Source of the DNA: Oscillospiraceae bacterium
Lineage (GTDB): Bacteria; Bacillota; Clostridia; Oscillospirales; Ruminococcaceae
Direction: 5' to 3'
NCBI GenBank assembly: GCA_028692035.1
Contig: JAQUYD010000006.1
Location: forward strand, 1 to 64,000
DNA length: 64,000 nucleotides
This document shows positions 37,405 to 46,887 of the stretch, piece after piece. Position 1 is the first letter of the stretch; each line of letters begins with the position of its first letter. Both the position numbers and the translations under genes were made by a program. The notes beneath the pieces are model-generated. The model was given only the letters and a program-made list of their open reading frames with translations. It had not been told where the DNA came from and did no database searches.

Positions 37405-39240
37405 ATGGACAACCCAAGATTGGATTACCTGCGGGAAAAGGTGCGTCAGCTTCCCAAAGAGCCGGGCGTGTACATCATGCGGGATAAAACGGGTAAAATT
37501 ATCTATATTGGCAAAGCGAAGGCACTGCGCAACCGCGTGTCTAGCTATTTCCGCAGCGTGGAAAAACACCTGGAAAAGGTCTACAAGATGGTGGAGAATG
37601 TCTATGATTTTGAGACCATCGTGACCGATAGCGAGTTCGAGGCGTTGGTACTGGAATGCAGCCTGATTAAGCAATACACGCCCAAATATAACATTCTGCT
37701 CAAAGACGATAAAGGCTATTCTTATATCCGGGTAACGCCTCCGCCCTTCAGCCGCATCCAGGCGGTACTGCAAAAACAGGAGGACGATGGATGCACCTAT
37801 CTTGGGCCGTATATGTCCTCCTATGTGGTCAAACAGACGGTGGACGAGGCCAACCGGGTGTTCATGCTGCCCACCTGTAACCGAAAATTTCCGCAGGAAT
37901 TCCGCAAAGGGCGCCCTTGCTTGAACTTCCACATCAAACAATGCATCGGCCTTTGCCGGGGCCGGATTGGCGAAAAGGAGTACGCCGCCCGGATGGAAGA
38001 AGCGCTGGATTTTATCCGGGGCGGTTCCGCTCAGGCGTTGGAGCGGCTAGAAAAACAGATGCTGCGCGCCAGCGGGAATTTGGAATTTGAAAAGGCGGCC
38101 CAGTACCGGGATCGGATCCAGGCGATCAAACGGATCACCGATCGGCAAAAGGTGGTCAGTTCCAAGGCGGCGGATGCGGATATCGTGGCCTTTACCCAAA
38201 GCGATTCGGCTACTGCCGCCGCGGTTTTGCTGTTTCGAAACCACCGGTTGGTGGACAAAAAAGACTTTGTGTTTTACGAAAGCGGCGACCTTCCCGCCTT
38301 TCGCCGTGAGTTCCTGCTTAGCTACTATCGGGAGGATATCCCACGAATCATCGAAGTGGATGGGGATTTTGAGGATCGGGAATTGACTGAAACGTATTTT
38401 TCGCAGAAAATGGGACACAAAATTACCATTGTGGTTCCTCAGCGGGGGGAACAGGCTAAGCTGGTGGAAATGGCGCACAACAACGCCTCTCAACGGCTTT
38501 CCCACGAGGTGTCCCGCACCGGGCGGGAGCTATCTGCTTTGGACGAGCTGGCCCGGCTGCTGGGGCTTCCGGCCCCGCCGGCTTATCTCGAAGCGTACGA
38601 TATTTCCAATATCGGCGCCGATACCATCGTTGGCGGTATGGTGGTGTTTGAGGGAGGACGGCCCCAGAAAAAATATTACCGCAAATTCAAGATGAAAACC
38701 CAGTTGACCCCCGACGACTACGCCAGTATGCGGGAGATGCTCGCCCGCCGGTTTACCCGGTACAAGGAGGAAAAGGGTTCAGAAGGCTTTGGCCGCCTGC
38801 CGGATCTGATTTTACTGGACGGCGGCAAAGGCCATGTGGCGGCCATCCAGCCGCTGCTAGAAGAAATGGGCATTGAGGTCCCGGTGTTCGGCATGGTCAA
38901 GGATGACCGGCACCGGACCCGCGCCATTGCAAAAGACGGCGGAGAAATCGCCATTAGCGCCAACAAAAACGCTTTTTCGCTGGTCACCCGCATCCAGGAC
39001 GAGGTGCACCGCTACACCATTGAATTTTCCCGCAAGAGCCACAGGAAAAGCGGGATAGAATTGGCCATGACCTCGGTAGAGGGGATCGGCCCAGCCCGGG
39101 CCAAGGCGCTTTTTGCGGCTTTCAAGACCCAAAAGGCCATGCGCCAGGCAACGGTGGAAGAGCTGGCGGCAGTCAAGGGAATGACTGAACCGTGTGCCAG
39201 GCGGCTGTACGATTGGCTGCACGCTGATGACATGGAATAA
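37405..39240 (+). CDS. uvrC: Excinuclease ABC subunit C
   Basis: PKEPGVYIMRDKTGKIIYIGKAKALRNRVSSYF; EAYDISNIGADTIVGGMVVF. Confidence 0.97.
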   Translation: MDNPRLDYLREKVRQLPKEPGVYIMRDKTGKIIYIGKAKALRNRVSSYFRSVEKHLEKVYKMVENVYDFETIVTDSEFEALVLECSLIKQYTPKYNILLKDDKGYSYIRVTPPPFSRIQAVLQKQEDDGCTYLGPYMSSYVVKQTVDEANRVFMLPTCNRKFPQEFRKGRPCLNFHIKQCIGLCRGRIGEKEYAARMEEALDFIRGGSAQALERLEKQMLRASGNLEFEKAAQYRDRIQAIKRITDRQKVVSSKAADADIVAFTQSDSATAAAVLLFRNHRLVDKKDFVFYESGDLPAFRREFLLSYYREDIPRIIEVDGDFEDRELTETYFSQKMGHKITIVVPQRGEQAKLVEMAHNNASQRLSHEVSRTGRELSALDELARLLGLPAPPAYLEAYDISNIGADTIVGGMVVFEGGRPQKKYYRKFKMKTQLTPDDYASMREMLARRFTRYKEEKGSEGFGRLPDLILLDGGKGHVAAIQPLLEEMGIEVPVFGMVKDDRHRTRAIAKDGGEIAISANKNAFSLVTRIQDEVHRYTIEFSRKSHRKSGIELAMTSVEGIGPARAKALFAAFKTQKAMRQATVEELAAVKGMTEPCARRLYDWLHADDME

Positions 39241-39342
39241 CTGCCAGGATATTGACATCCGGCGGATTTTGCCCCATAATAACCGTATATCAAGACGAAA
39301 AAAAGTGTTTTTTGTCGAAATAGCAGGCAAACGGAGGAAACG

Positions 39343-39888
39343 ATGAGAATTATTACCGGCTTGGCCAGAGGGCGGAAACTGGTATCGCCCGATGGCATGG
39401 ACGTCCGCCCAACGGCGGAGGTGACGAAAGAAGCGGTATTTTCGGCTATCCATTTTGAGGTGGAGGGTGCGCGGATGCTGGATCTGTTCGCCGGCACCGG
39501 CCAGATGGGGCTGGAGGCGATCAGCCGCGGGGCAAAGTCGGCGACCTTTGTGGAGAGCGGCCGCCCCTCGCTGGAGGCGCTGCGGGCCAATATCGCCGCT
39601 TGTGGATTTGAAGAGCAGTGCAAAGTGATCGCGATGGACGCCCTAGGATTTTTAAAGATCGGTGGCGGGGAATACGACGTCGCTTTTATCGATCCCCCCT
39701 ACGGCCAGGGGTTGGCACAGGCGGCACTCCCGCTGGTGGCGCAGCAAATGGCGCCTGGCGGGGTGATTTTGTGCGAAACCGACCGGCACGAGGAAATGCC
39801 GGAAACAGCGGGCAGCTTTCGGCTGATAAAAACCCGCCGGTATGGAAAAGCAACGATCCATACCTACCGGGCCCAGGAAGAGGAGTAG
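39343..39888 (+). CDS. rsmD: 16S rRNA (guanine966-N2)-methyltransferase
   Basis: RIITGLARGRKL, LDLFAGTGQMGLEAISRGA, FIDPPYGQG. Confidence 0.92.
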   Translation: MRIITGLARGRKLVSPDGMDVRPTAEVTKEAVFSAIHFEVEGARMLDLFAGTGQMGLEAISRGAKSATFVESGRPSLEALRANIAACGFEEQCKVIAMDALGFLKIGGGEYDVAFIDPPYGQGLAQAALPLVAQQMAPGGVILCETDRHEEMPETAGSFRLIKTRRYGKATIHTYRAQEEE

Positions 39889-39891
39889 CAG

Positions 39892-40380
39892 ATGAGAATT
39901 GCGGTTTGTCCTGGCAGTTTCGACCCGGTGACCAAAGGCCATGTGGATATTGTGACCCGGGCTTCAAAATTGTTTGATAGGGTGATTGTCCTGGTGGTGA
40001 TCAACGCCGCCAAAACCCCAAGCTTTACGCCGGAGGAACGGGTGCAGATGATCCAGGAGGTCATTGGAGACAGCCTGCCCAATGTAGAGGTGGACACGTT
40101 TTCGGGCCTTTTGGCGGACTATGTCCGGGATGTGGGCGCGGTGGCGATTGTTAAGGGTTTGCGGGCGGTGTCGGACTTTGAATATGAATTTCAGATGGCG
40201 CTGGCCAATAAAAAACTGAATCCAAAAGCGGATACAGTTTTTTTGACCACAGCTGCCGAAAATATGTATTTAAGCTCCAGCCTTGTCAAACAGATCGCCC
40301 AGTTTGGGGGGCATATTTCGGACTTCTTACCGCCCCAGATCGTGGAGCGGGTGGCTGGGCGTTTGTGCAAAAAACCCTAA
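39892..40380 (+). CDS. coaD: Phosphopantetheine adenylyltransferase
   Basis: VCPGSFDPVTKGHVDIVTRA; YLSSSLVKQIA. Confidence 0.96.
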   Translation: MRIAVCPGSFDPVTKGHVDIVTRASKLFDRVIVLVVINAAKTPSFTPEERVQMIQEVIGDSLPNVEVDTFSGLLADYVRDVGAVAIVKGLRAVSDFEYEFQMALANKKLNPKADTVFLTTAAENMYLSSSLVKQIAQFGGHISDFLPPQIVERVAGRLCKKP

Positions 40381-40445
40381 CAAAAGATACCTGGCCGGCA
40401 AAACCGGCTGAACCGTATTAGAAACCGCGATTTAAAGGAGGGCTT

Positions 40446-40913
40446 ATGATGAATATTGACGATATTTTAGATTCATTAGACGAATTGCTGGATCGGGCTT
40501 GGAATTTGCCGTTGACAGGGGGCCGATGCGTGGTGGACGCGGAAAAGGTCCGCGACTTAATCGACGATATCCGGCTCAATATGCCTGCGGAGATCAAACA
40601 GGCGAAACAGATCGTGGCGGATCGGGCGGATATCATCAGCGTGGCTAAGGCGGAGGCAGAGAGCATCGTCCGCAAGGCGGAGGATCACGCGAAGACGCTG
40701 GTGGAGCAGGAGGAAATCACAAGGCAGGCGCAGGCCCGGGCAACCGAAATCCTGACCCAGGCGCAGATGAAATCCCGCGAGATGCGCCAGGCATCTCAAG
40801 AATTTGCGGAGACGATGCTCAAAAGCACCGAGGAGACCTTGTCTAAAGCGCTAGGTGATGTAAAATCAACCCATCAGGCGCTCAAATCCTCCGGCAGAAA
40901 TTTGAAAAAATAA
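40446..40913 (+). CDS. Coiled-coil (ATP synthase F0 subunit B-like) protein
   Basis: Long charged alpha-helical sequence AKAEAESIVRKAEDHAKTLVEQEEITRQAQ. Confidence 0.65.
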   Translation: MMNIDDILDSLDELLDRAWNLPLTGGRCVVDAEKVRDLIDDIRLNMPAEIKQAKQIVADRADIISVAKAEAESIVRKAEDHAKTLVEQEEITRQAQARATEILTQAQMKSREMRQASQEFAETMLKSTEETLSKALGDVKSTHQALKSSGRNLKK

Positions 40914-40928
40914 TCGTCAAATGGGCGA

Positions 40929-40968
40929 AAAAAGGATGGAATTTGATAAAATTCCATCCTTTTTTATT
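40929..40968. terminator. Rho-independent terminator
   Basis: AAAAAAGGATGGAATTT...AAATTCCATCCTTTTTT. Confidence 0.85.
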
Positions 40969-41020
40969 TGGATTTTATGGGTTTTTGAAGAGGTATTTTA
41001 GAAAATCATGTAAAAATTGC

Positions 41021-41078
41021 TTGACAATCATTCGGTACCGAAGTATTATAATGCTGAGCTATAAATTTAGGTACCGAA
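41021..41078 (+). promoter_or_regulatory. Promoter with two palindromic MarR-type operators
   Basis: TTGACA (41021-41026), 17 nt, TATTAT (41044-41049); TTCGGTACCGAA (41031-41042) and TTAGGTACCGAA (41067-41078). Confidence 0.8.
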
Positions 41079-41099
41079 TAACTTTAGGAGGCGTTTTCT

Positions 41100-41600
41100 A
41101 TGAATGAACAGGAACAACCATTGGAGTGCTTGTTCCGTTTGATGCGGGGCTTGCGGCGGGGACATTCCCATCACCATGGGCCGCACCATTCCCACGGATA
41201 TGGACGGCTTATGGACTCCATTGCCCAGCAGGAGGGCGCCAGCGCCCGGGAACTGACCGAGCTTTTGGACATCCGTCCGTCTTCCTTAAGCGAAATGCTG
41301 TCTAAGCTGGAATCTCAGGGAGACATCCGGCGGCAACGGGATGAAAAAGACGCCCGGATTTCCCGGGTGTGGCTGACCGAGCAGGGGCGCCAGCGGCTGC
41401 AACAGCACAGAAAAAGCCCTTTGCCTTACCAGAGTGCGCTTATGGACTGCCTGACTGCAGAAGAGATCCGGGAACTTAACCGCATCTGCCAGAAACTGAC
41501 CGACCGCCTGGCGGAAGAGCAGTCGAGAGAAAAACGAGAGGAGGGATCGCCATGCCGCCAGGAGGACCAGGAGGAATGCACGGACCAAACCGGTTTCTAA
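41100..41600 (+). CDS. MarR-family regulator with His-rich N-terminal stretch
   Basis: MarR wHTH SARELTELLDIRPSSLSEMLSKLESQGDIRRQRDEKDARISRVWLTEQG; GHSHHHGPHHSHGYG. Confidence 0.9.
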   Translation: MNEQEQPLECLFRLMRGLRRGHSHHHGPHHSHGYGRLMDSIAQQEGASARELTELLDIRPSSLSEMLSKLESQGDIRRQRDEKDARISRVWLTEQGRQRLQQHRKSPLPYQSALMDCLTAEEIRELNRICQKLTDRLAEEQSREKREEGSPCRQEDQEECTDQTGF

Positions 41601-43423
41601 CCGATGAGGAGAAAAAGAACCGGCCCAAAATTACAGGAAAACTATTAAAGCGCGTTTTTTCTTACCTGCTGCCCTATTGGCCAAAGCTGCTATTGGTGCT
41701 GGCGGCGATTGTTTTATCGTCGGTATTCGGGCTGTTGCCGTCGATCCTCACAGGTAGGATCATCGATGAAGGGCTGATCGGCAAGGATTTTGATATGTTG
41801 CTGCGCCTAATCCTTCTTTCCTTTGCCGTGCTGCTGATTTCCAACTTAATCGGCGTGCTGGAAAGCTATTTAAACACCTGGGTGGCCCAGCATATTACCT
41901 TTGATATGCGAAATCAGATGTATGCACATCTACAGAATATGTCCCATCGGTTTTTCACCACCAGTAAGCAGGGCGACGTCATTACCCGGATGACCAGCGA
42001 TATTTCCGGAGTGCAGAGTGTAATCGCCAACACCCTGACCAGTATTTTAAGCAACATCGCCGTGCTGGTGACCTCGGTAATCGCTATGTATCAGAAAAAC
42101 TGGCTGCTGGCCACGGTGGGGATCGTCATTGTCCCGCTGTTCGTCCTACCCACCAAGCGGGTGGGCAAAACGCGGTGGACCTTGGCGCTCAAGTCTCAAG
42201 AAAAAAACGATGAGATCAACCAGATTTTAAATGAGACGCTCAGCGTCAGTGGCCAGATGTTGGTGAAGCTGTTTACCAACGAAAAGCCAGAATACGAAAA
42301 ATACCAGAAAGCCAACCGGGAAATGACCCGCCTAAACATCAAAGAGAGTATGGCAGGCCGTTGGTTTCGGGTGGCGATGAGCACCTTTACCAGCATGGGA
42401 CCGATGCTCATCTACTTGGTGGGAGGGTTGCTCATCATCAAAATGGGGAACACCGGCCTTACGGTGGGCGATATTACAGTCATGGTGGCGCTGCTTTCCC
42501 GCATGTACCAGCCGGTCAACTCCCTGTTAAACATTCAGGTGGACGCCATCCGTTCCATGGCGCTGTTCACCCGCATTTTCGATTATTTTGATATGCCGGT
42601 GGAGGTGGAGAACCGCCCCGATGCGGCAAAGCCCGAATCGTTGCGGGGAGACTTGGATTTTTGCGGGGTAGGCTTTTCCTACGATCCGGGACAGGAGATC
42701 TTAAAGGATCTGAATTTCCGGATTGAGGCAGGCCATTCGGTGGCGATCGTCGGCCCGTCAGGGGCGGGGAAATCCACCATTATCCAGCTGATCCCGCGGT
42801 TGTACGATGTGACGGAAGGAACGATCACACTGGATGGCCGGGACATTCGAGATATGGATCTGGAGACGCTGCGGCGCGGCATCGGCGTGGTGACCCAGGA
42901 CACCTACCTGTTCAACGGCACCATCCGGGAAAACCTTTTGTATGCCCGGGCAGACGCCACCGAAGAGCAGCTGATCGAAGCCTGCCGCAAGGCCAATATC
43001 CATGATTTTATCGCCGGGCTGCCTCAGGGGTACGACACGCTGGTGGGCAACCGGGGCGTCAAGCTGTCCGGCGGGGAGAAGCAGCGGGTGTCCATCGCCC
43101 GGGTGATTTTAAAAGATCCTTGCCTGCTGATTCTGGACGAAGCCACTTCGGCGCTGGATTCGATTTCTGAAAGCCTGATCCAGGACGCGATCGACCCGCT
43201 GTTACAGGGCCATACCAGCCTGGTTATCGCCCACCGGCTGTCCACCATTATGGCGGCGGACGAGATCTTGGTGATAGACCAGGGGCGTATTGTCCAAAGG
43301 GGGACCCACCAGGAATTGGTGGCCAGGGACGGCGTTTACCGGGAATTGTATGAGACTCAGTTTCGCCGCGCGCTGGAGGATCAGGAAAGCAGGCGGGAAA
43401 AGGCCGTCGGCTCTTTGGGGTGA
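41552..43423 (+). CDS. ABC transporter permease/ATPase (MsbA/MdlB-like half-transporter)
   Basis: VGPSGAGKSTIIQLIPRLYD, LSGGEKQRVSIARVILKDPCLLILDEATSALD. Confidence 0.95.
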   Translation: MPPGGPGGMHGPNRFLTDEEKKNRPKITGKLLKRVFSYLLPYWPKLLLVLAAIVLSSVFGLLPSILTGRIIDEGLIGKDFDMLLRLILLSFAVLLISNLIGVLESYLNTWVAQHITFDMRNQMYAHLQNMSHRFFTTSKQGDVITRMTSDISGVQSVIANTLTSILSNIAVLVTSVIAMYQKNWLLATVGIVIVPLFVLPTKRVGKTRWTLALKSQEKNDEINQILNETLSVSGQMLVKLFTNEKPEYEKYQKANREMTRLNIKESMAGRWFRVAMSTFTSMGPMLIYLVGGLLIIKMGNTGLTVGDITVMVALLSRMYQPVNSLLNIQVDAIRSMALFTRIFDYFDMPVEVENRPDAAKPESLRGDLDFCGVGFSYDPGQEILKDLNFRIEAGHSVAIVGPSGAGKSTIIQLIPRLYDVTEGTITLDGRDIRDMDLETLRRGIGVVTQDTYLFNGTIRENLLYARADATEEQLIEACRKANIHDFIAGLPQGYDTLVGNRGVKLSGGEKQRVSIARVILKDPCLLILDEATSALDSISESLIQDAIDPLLQGHTSLVIAHRLSTIMAADEILVIDQGRIVQRGTHQELVARDGVYRELYETQFRRALEDQESRREKAVGSLG

Positions 43424-43438
43424 TCTGAGAGGAAACGA

Positions 43439-43474
43439 AAAAGCTGGCCTGCAGATTTTGCAGGCCAGCTTTTT
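43439..43474. terminator. Rho-independent terminator (bidirectional)
   Basis: AAAAAGCTGGCCTGCA...TGCAGGCCAGCTTTTT between convergent genes. Confidence 0.9.
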
Positions 43475-43508
43475 GTCGTTTGATAGCAGACGTTGATTCA
43501 AATCGTAT

Positions 43509-44519
43509 TTACCGGTGCGCAATGACCCGGTCGAGGGTGAAATTTTTGGTGTAATAGCTGTCCTTCATAGGTTCTTCCTTTGCGTAATCGGTAGACAGAT
43601 ATTTTTTATTGTCGTCGGCAAAAACAGTGACCATCACCGGCTCGCCGCCCAAGCGCTCCGCCGCCATGATGGAACCGATCAGATTGGCCCCGGAGGACAC
43701 GCCTACGCCGACCCCCAGCTGGCGGGACAGCATCTGCGCCGCGATAATGGCGTCGCCGTCATCCACAGAGACGACGCCGTCCAATTGAGACAATTGCAGC
43801 AAATCGGGAATGAAATCGTCGGAAATGCCTTGAATCCGGTGTTTGCCGACTTTGTGGCCGGTGGAAAGGGTGGGGGAATTGAGCGGCTCCAGCGCAAATG
43901 CGCCGCAGGAAGGGTTCCCCTCTTTTAGCCGTTTGGCAATGCCCATCACCGTTCCGCCAGTACCAACCCCCGCGACCACGCCGTCGGGTTGAAGGCCCAA
44001 GCGGTCCAGCTGGCGCAGGATTTCCGCGCCGGTGGTTTCGTAATGGGCCGCGCTGTTATCTGGATTGGAAAACTGGCGGGGCAGGAACACGCCGCCTTTT
44101 TGGGCCAGCTCCTCGGTCATGCGGATCGACCCGAGAAAGCCGCCTTCTTCCTTTGAGACCAGGCGCACCTGGGCGCCGTAGCTTTCCATCATAGCCACCC
44201 GTTCGCGGCTCATCCAATCAGGCATGTAAATTGTCACCGGATGCCCCAGCGCCGTGCCAACGGCGGCAAAGGAAATACCGGTGTTGCCGCTGGTCGCCTC
44301 CGCGATGGTCATACCCGGTTCGATTTCGCCGGTTTCATATGCTTTTTTCAAAATATAATAAGCCACCCGGTCCTTGATGCTGCCGGTTAGATTATAAGCT
44401 TCCATTTTAGCAAAAATACGCAGACATCGACCCTTGCAGGTGCAATGGATCTCCAGAAGAGGGGTGTTGCCAATGACTGGCGCAAGATTTTTAAAAGTCT
44501 CTTGTGCAGGTTGCTTCAA
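43509..44519 (-). CDS. PLP-dependent cysteine synthase family protein
   Basis: NLTGSIKDRVAYYILKKA, TSGNTGISFAAV, GVGTGGTVMGIAKRLKE. Confidence 0.93.
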   Translation of the reverse strand: MKQPAQETFKNLAPVIGNTPLLEIHCTCKGRCLRIFAKMEAYNLTGSIKDRVAYYILKKAYETGEIEPGMTIAEATSGNTGISFAAVGTALGHPVTIYMPDWMSRERVAMMESYGAQVRLVSKEEGGFLGSIRMTEELAQKGGVFLPRQFSNPDNSAAHYETTGAEILRQLDRLGLQPDGVVAGVGTGGTVMGIAKRLKEGNPSCGAFALEPLNSPTLSTGHKVGKHRIQGISDDFIPDLLQLSQLDGVVSVDDGDAIIAAQMLSRQLGVGVGVSSGANLIGSIMAAERLGGEPVMVTVFADDNKKYLSTDYAKEEPMKDSYYTKNFTLDRVIAHR

Positions 44520-44713
44520 GTAGGATACCTCCCTTAGTTTACGTCTGCTGGTGCCATTCTATGCCAGAACGCAGAAAAAGTCAAGTGAATCACTAGGAAT
44601 TTATAGGAAAATGCCGGGTCGCCACCAAAAGAGACGAAGGAGAAAAAAGAAAAGAAAAGTGGAAAAATCGCAAAAAAAATCGCAAAAAATTCTATTTTTT
44701 TTGATTTGCAACA

Positions 44714-44790
44714 TTGCATTTTTTAAAAGAACTGGTTATAATGGAGTCACAGTGGTGTGAAGTGGTGTAAAGTGGTTGAAAAGTGATAGA
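44714..44790 (+). promoter_or_regulatory. mraZ promoter with four 10-bp direct repeats (MraZ boxes)
   Basis: TTGCAT-17-TATAAT (44714-44742), then AGTGGTGTGA/AGTGGTGTAA/AGTGGTTGAA/AAGTGATAGA (44751-44790). Confidence 0.8.
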
Positions 44791-44810
44791 AAGAGAGGGC
44801 GGTGGGAAAG

Positions 44811-45230
44811 ATGCTGATCGGCGAGTATGCGCATACGCTCGACGTAAAAGGCCGCGTGAATTTTCCTGCCAAACTTTTAACCGACTTAGGTGAACACTTC
44901 ATCCTGTCAAAGGGCCTGGACGGTTGCTTGTTTGTATATTCCATGGAGGAATGGGGAAATCTGGAGAAAAAAATAAAGGAGCTCCCCCTTTCAAAATCCC
45001 GCACGCTGCAACGGTATTTTTTCGCAGGCGCTGCGGATGTGGAAGTGGACAAACAGGGGCGGATCGTTATCCCCGCCAAACTACGGGAACATGCGGGCCT
45101 GGAAAAGGACATCATGATCATCGGCGCATCCAGCCGGGCAGAAATCTGGGACAAAGAGAGATGGAACCAGAACTGCGAGGAGCTGACCGCCGAAACCATC
45201 GAACAGGCGATGGAGGAGTTGGGATTCTAG
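44811..45230 (+). CDS. mraZ: Transcriptional regulator MraZ
   Basis: MLIGEYAHTLDVKGRVNFPAKLL...VEVDKQGRIVIPAKLREHAGL. Confidence 0.95.
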   Translation: MLIGEYAHTLDVKGRVNFPAKLLTDLGEHFILSKGLDGCLFVYSMEEWGNLEKKIKELPLSKSRTLQRYFFAGAADVEVDKQGRIVIPAKLREHAGLEKDIMIIGASSRAEIWDKERWNQNCEELTAETIEQAMEELGF

Positions 45231-45258
45231 TCGCAAACATACCGAAAGGAGCGGGGCA

Positions 45259-46200
45259 ATGGAATTTTCCCATTTTTCCGTAATGCTGGAAGAGTGCATT
45301 GCGGGGCTTGCCATTCGGCCGGACGGTATCTATGTGGACGGGACAGCTGGAGGGGCTGGACATTCTTGTCAGATCGCAAAAAAGCTGACCACAGGAAAGC
45401 TGTTTGCGCTGGACAAGGATCCGGACGCAGTGGACATTGCAGGACAAAGGCTGGCGCCATACGCGCAGGCCACGGTAATACAGGCGGATTTTAAAGATCT
45501 GTGCTGTACGCTAAAGGAGCGGGGGATTACCGGTGCCGACGGCATTTTACTGGATCTGGGGGTTTCTTCCTATCAGCTGGACGCAGCGGAGCGGGGATTC
45601 TCTTATCACCAGGACGCGCCGTTGGATATGCGCATGAGCAAGAGTGGGCCGAGCGCCCGGGATTTGGTCAATACTTACACTGTCGAAGATTTGGCCCGGA
45701 TCATCCGGGAATTCGGCGAAGAAAAGTACGCTTTCAGCATCGCAAAAAATATAGAAAAAGCGCGGGCAAAAGCGCCGATCACGACGACCGGGCAGCTGGC
45801 GGACATCATTCGGGAATCCATGCCCTATTCCGCCAGGCGGGAAAAAAATCCCGCAAAAAAAACCTTTCAGGCCATCCGCATCGCCGTAAACGGCGAACTG
45901 GACGCCCTGTCGCAGGTTTTGGACCAGGCGTTTGACTTTTTGAATCCGGGCGGCAGGTTTGCCATTATCACCTTCCACTCGCTGGAGGACCGGATGGTCA
46001 AACAGAAATTTGCAGATTTTGCACGGGGCTGCATCTGCCCGCCGGATTTTCCGGTATGCGTTTGCGGAAGGACCCCCAGAGGGACGCTGGTGAGCCGGAA
46101 ACCCATTACGCCAACAGAAAAAGAACTGGCGGAAAATCGCAGAAGCCGCAGCGCCAAACTACGTATTATCGAAAAAAAGCGGGAAGTACAGGAAGTATAA
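45259..46200 (+). CDS. rsmH: 16S rRNA (cytosine1402-N4)-methyltransferase
   Basis: YVDGTAGGAGHS, ADGILLDLGVSSYQLD, GGRFAIITFHSLEDRMVK. Confidence 0.96.
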   Translation: MEFSHFSVMLEECIAGLAIRPDGIYVDGTAGGAGHSCQIAKKLTTGKLFALDKDPDAVDIAGQRLAPYAQATVIQADFKDLCCTLKERGITGADGILLDLGVSSYQLDAAERGFSYHQDAPLDMRMSKSGPSARDLVNTYTVEDLARIIREFGEEKYAFSIAKNIEKARAKAPITTTGQLADIIRESMPYSARREKNPAKKTFQAIRIAVNGELDALSQVLDQAFDFLNPGGRFAIITFHSLEDRMVKQKFADFARGCICPPDFPVCVCGRTPRGTLVSRKPITPTEKELAENRRSRSAKLRIIEKKREVQEV

Positions 46201-46227
46201 ACAAAGGACAACAGAAAGGGTGAGGGG

Positions 46228-46701
46228 ATGGCCACAGGAAATCAAGCTTATGATCTGTCGCGCTACGAGCCGAAGGTCGCTGAACAGCCGAAGGTACGAG
46301 TCGTCAAACGAGCGCAACCAGTAAAGTCCGTATATGGCGTGCGGCCAATCACTCTTGTCCTAGTGGCCATGATCGTGGTTTCGATTACGGCATTGCTTTT
46401 GTACAACAATGCAATGATTGCGGAGATCAGTGCCGATATTACTTCGGCAACCGCACAACTCGAGCAGCTGCAAAATGAAAACGGACGGCTGAACCGGGAA
46501 TTGGACGCCAAGATGTCCAACGAGACCATCGCGGAGATCGCAGTCAATGAATTAGGGCTCAATAAGCTGGAAAATTATCAGGTTGCATATGTAAACCTCT
46601 CCTCGCAGGATGTGGTCACCGCCAAAAACAGCGGCGGAACGGGTATCTTTGTCGTTATTGGACAGGTTATTACAAAAATCCAGGAATATCTGAAATTTTA
46701 G
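46228..46701 (+). CDS. ftsL: FtsL-like cell division protein
   Basis: Single TM plus coiled coil, position between rsmH and PBP. Confidence 0.75.
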   Translation: MATGNQAYDLSRYEPKVAEQPKVRVVKRAQPVKSVYGVRPITLVLVAMIVVSITALLLYNNAMIAEISADITSATAQLEQLQNENGRLNRELDAKMSNETIAEIAVNELGLNKLENYQVAYVNLSSQDVVTAKNSGGTGIFVVIGQVITKIQEYLKF

Positions 46702-46795
46702 GGCAATACCATATAGAGGGAGACAGTAGGGGGGATACGCGTTTCTCGGTGCGATTCGGCGCCGGGATTTGCCGTCGGCTCCTAGTGTGAGAGCG

Positions 46796-46830
46796 AAGGA
46801 GTTGAGAAGAACATTCTTAACTCCTTTTGT
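46796..46830 (+). terminator. Internal terminator/attenuator-like hairpin between ftsL and PBP
   Basis: AAGGAGTTGAGAA-GAACA-TTCTTAACTCCTTTTGTTT. Confidence 0.6.
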
Positions 46831-46887
46831 TTCTGAAAAATTGCGCGGCGGATCTAAGTGCCGGCCGACCGGAACGGGGGATACACA

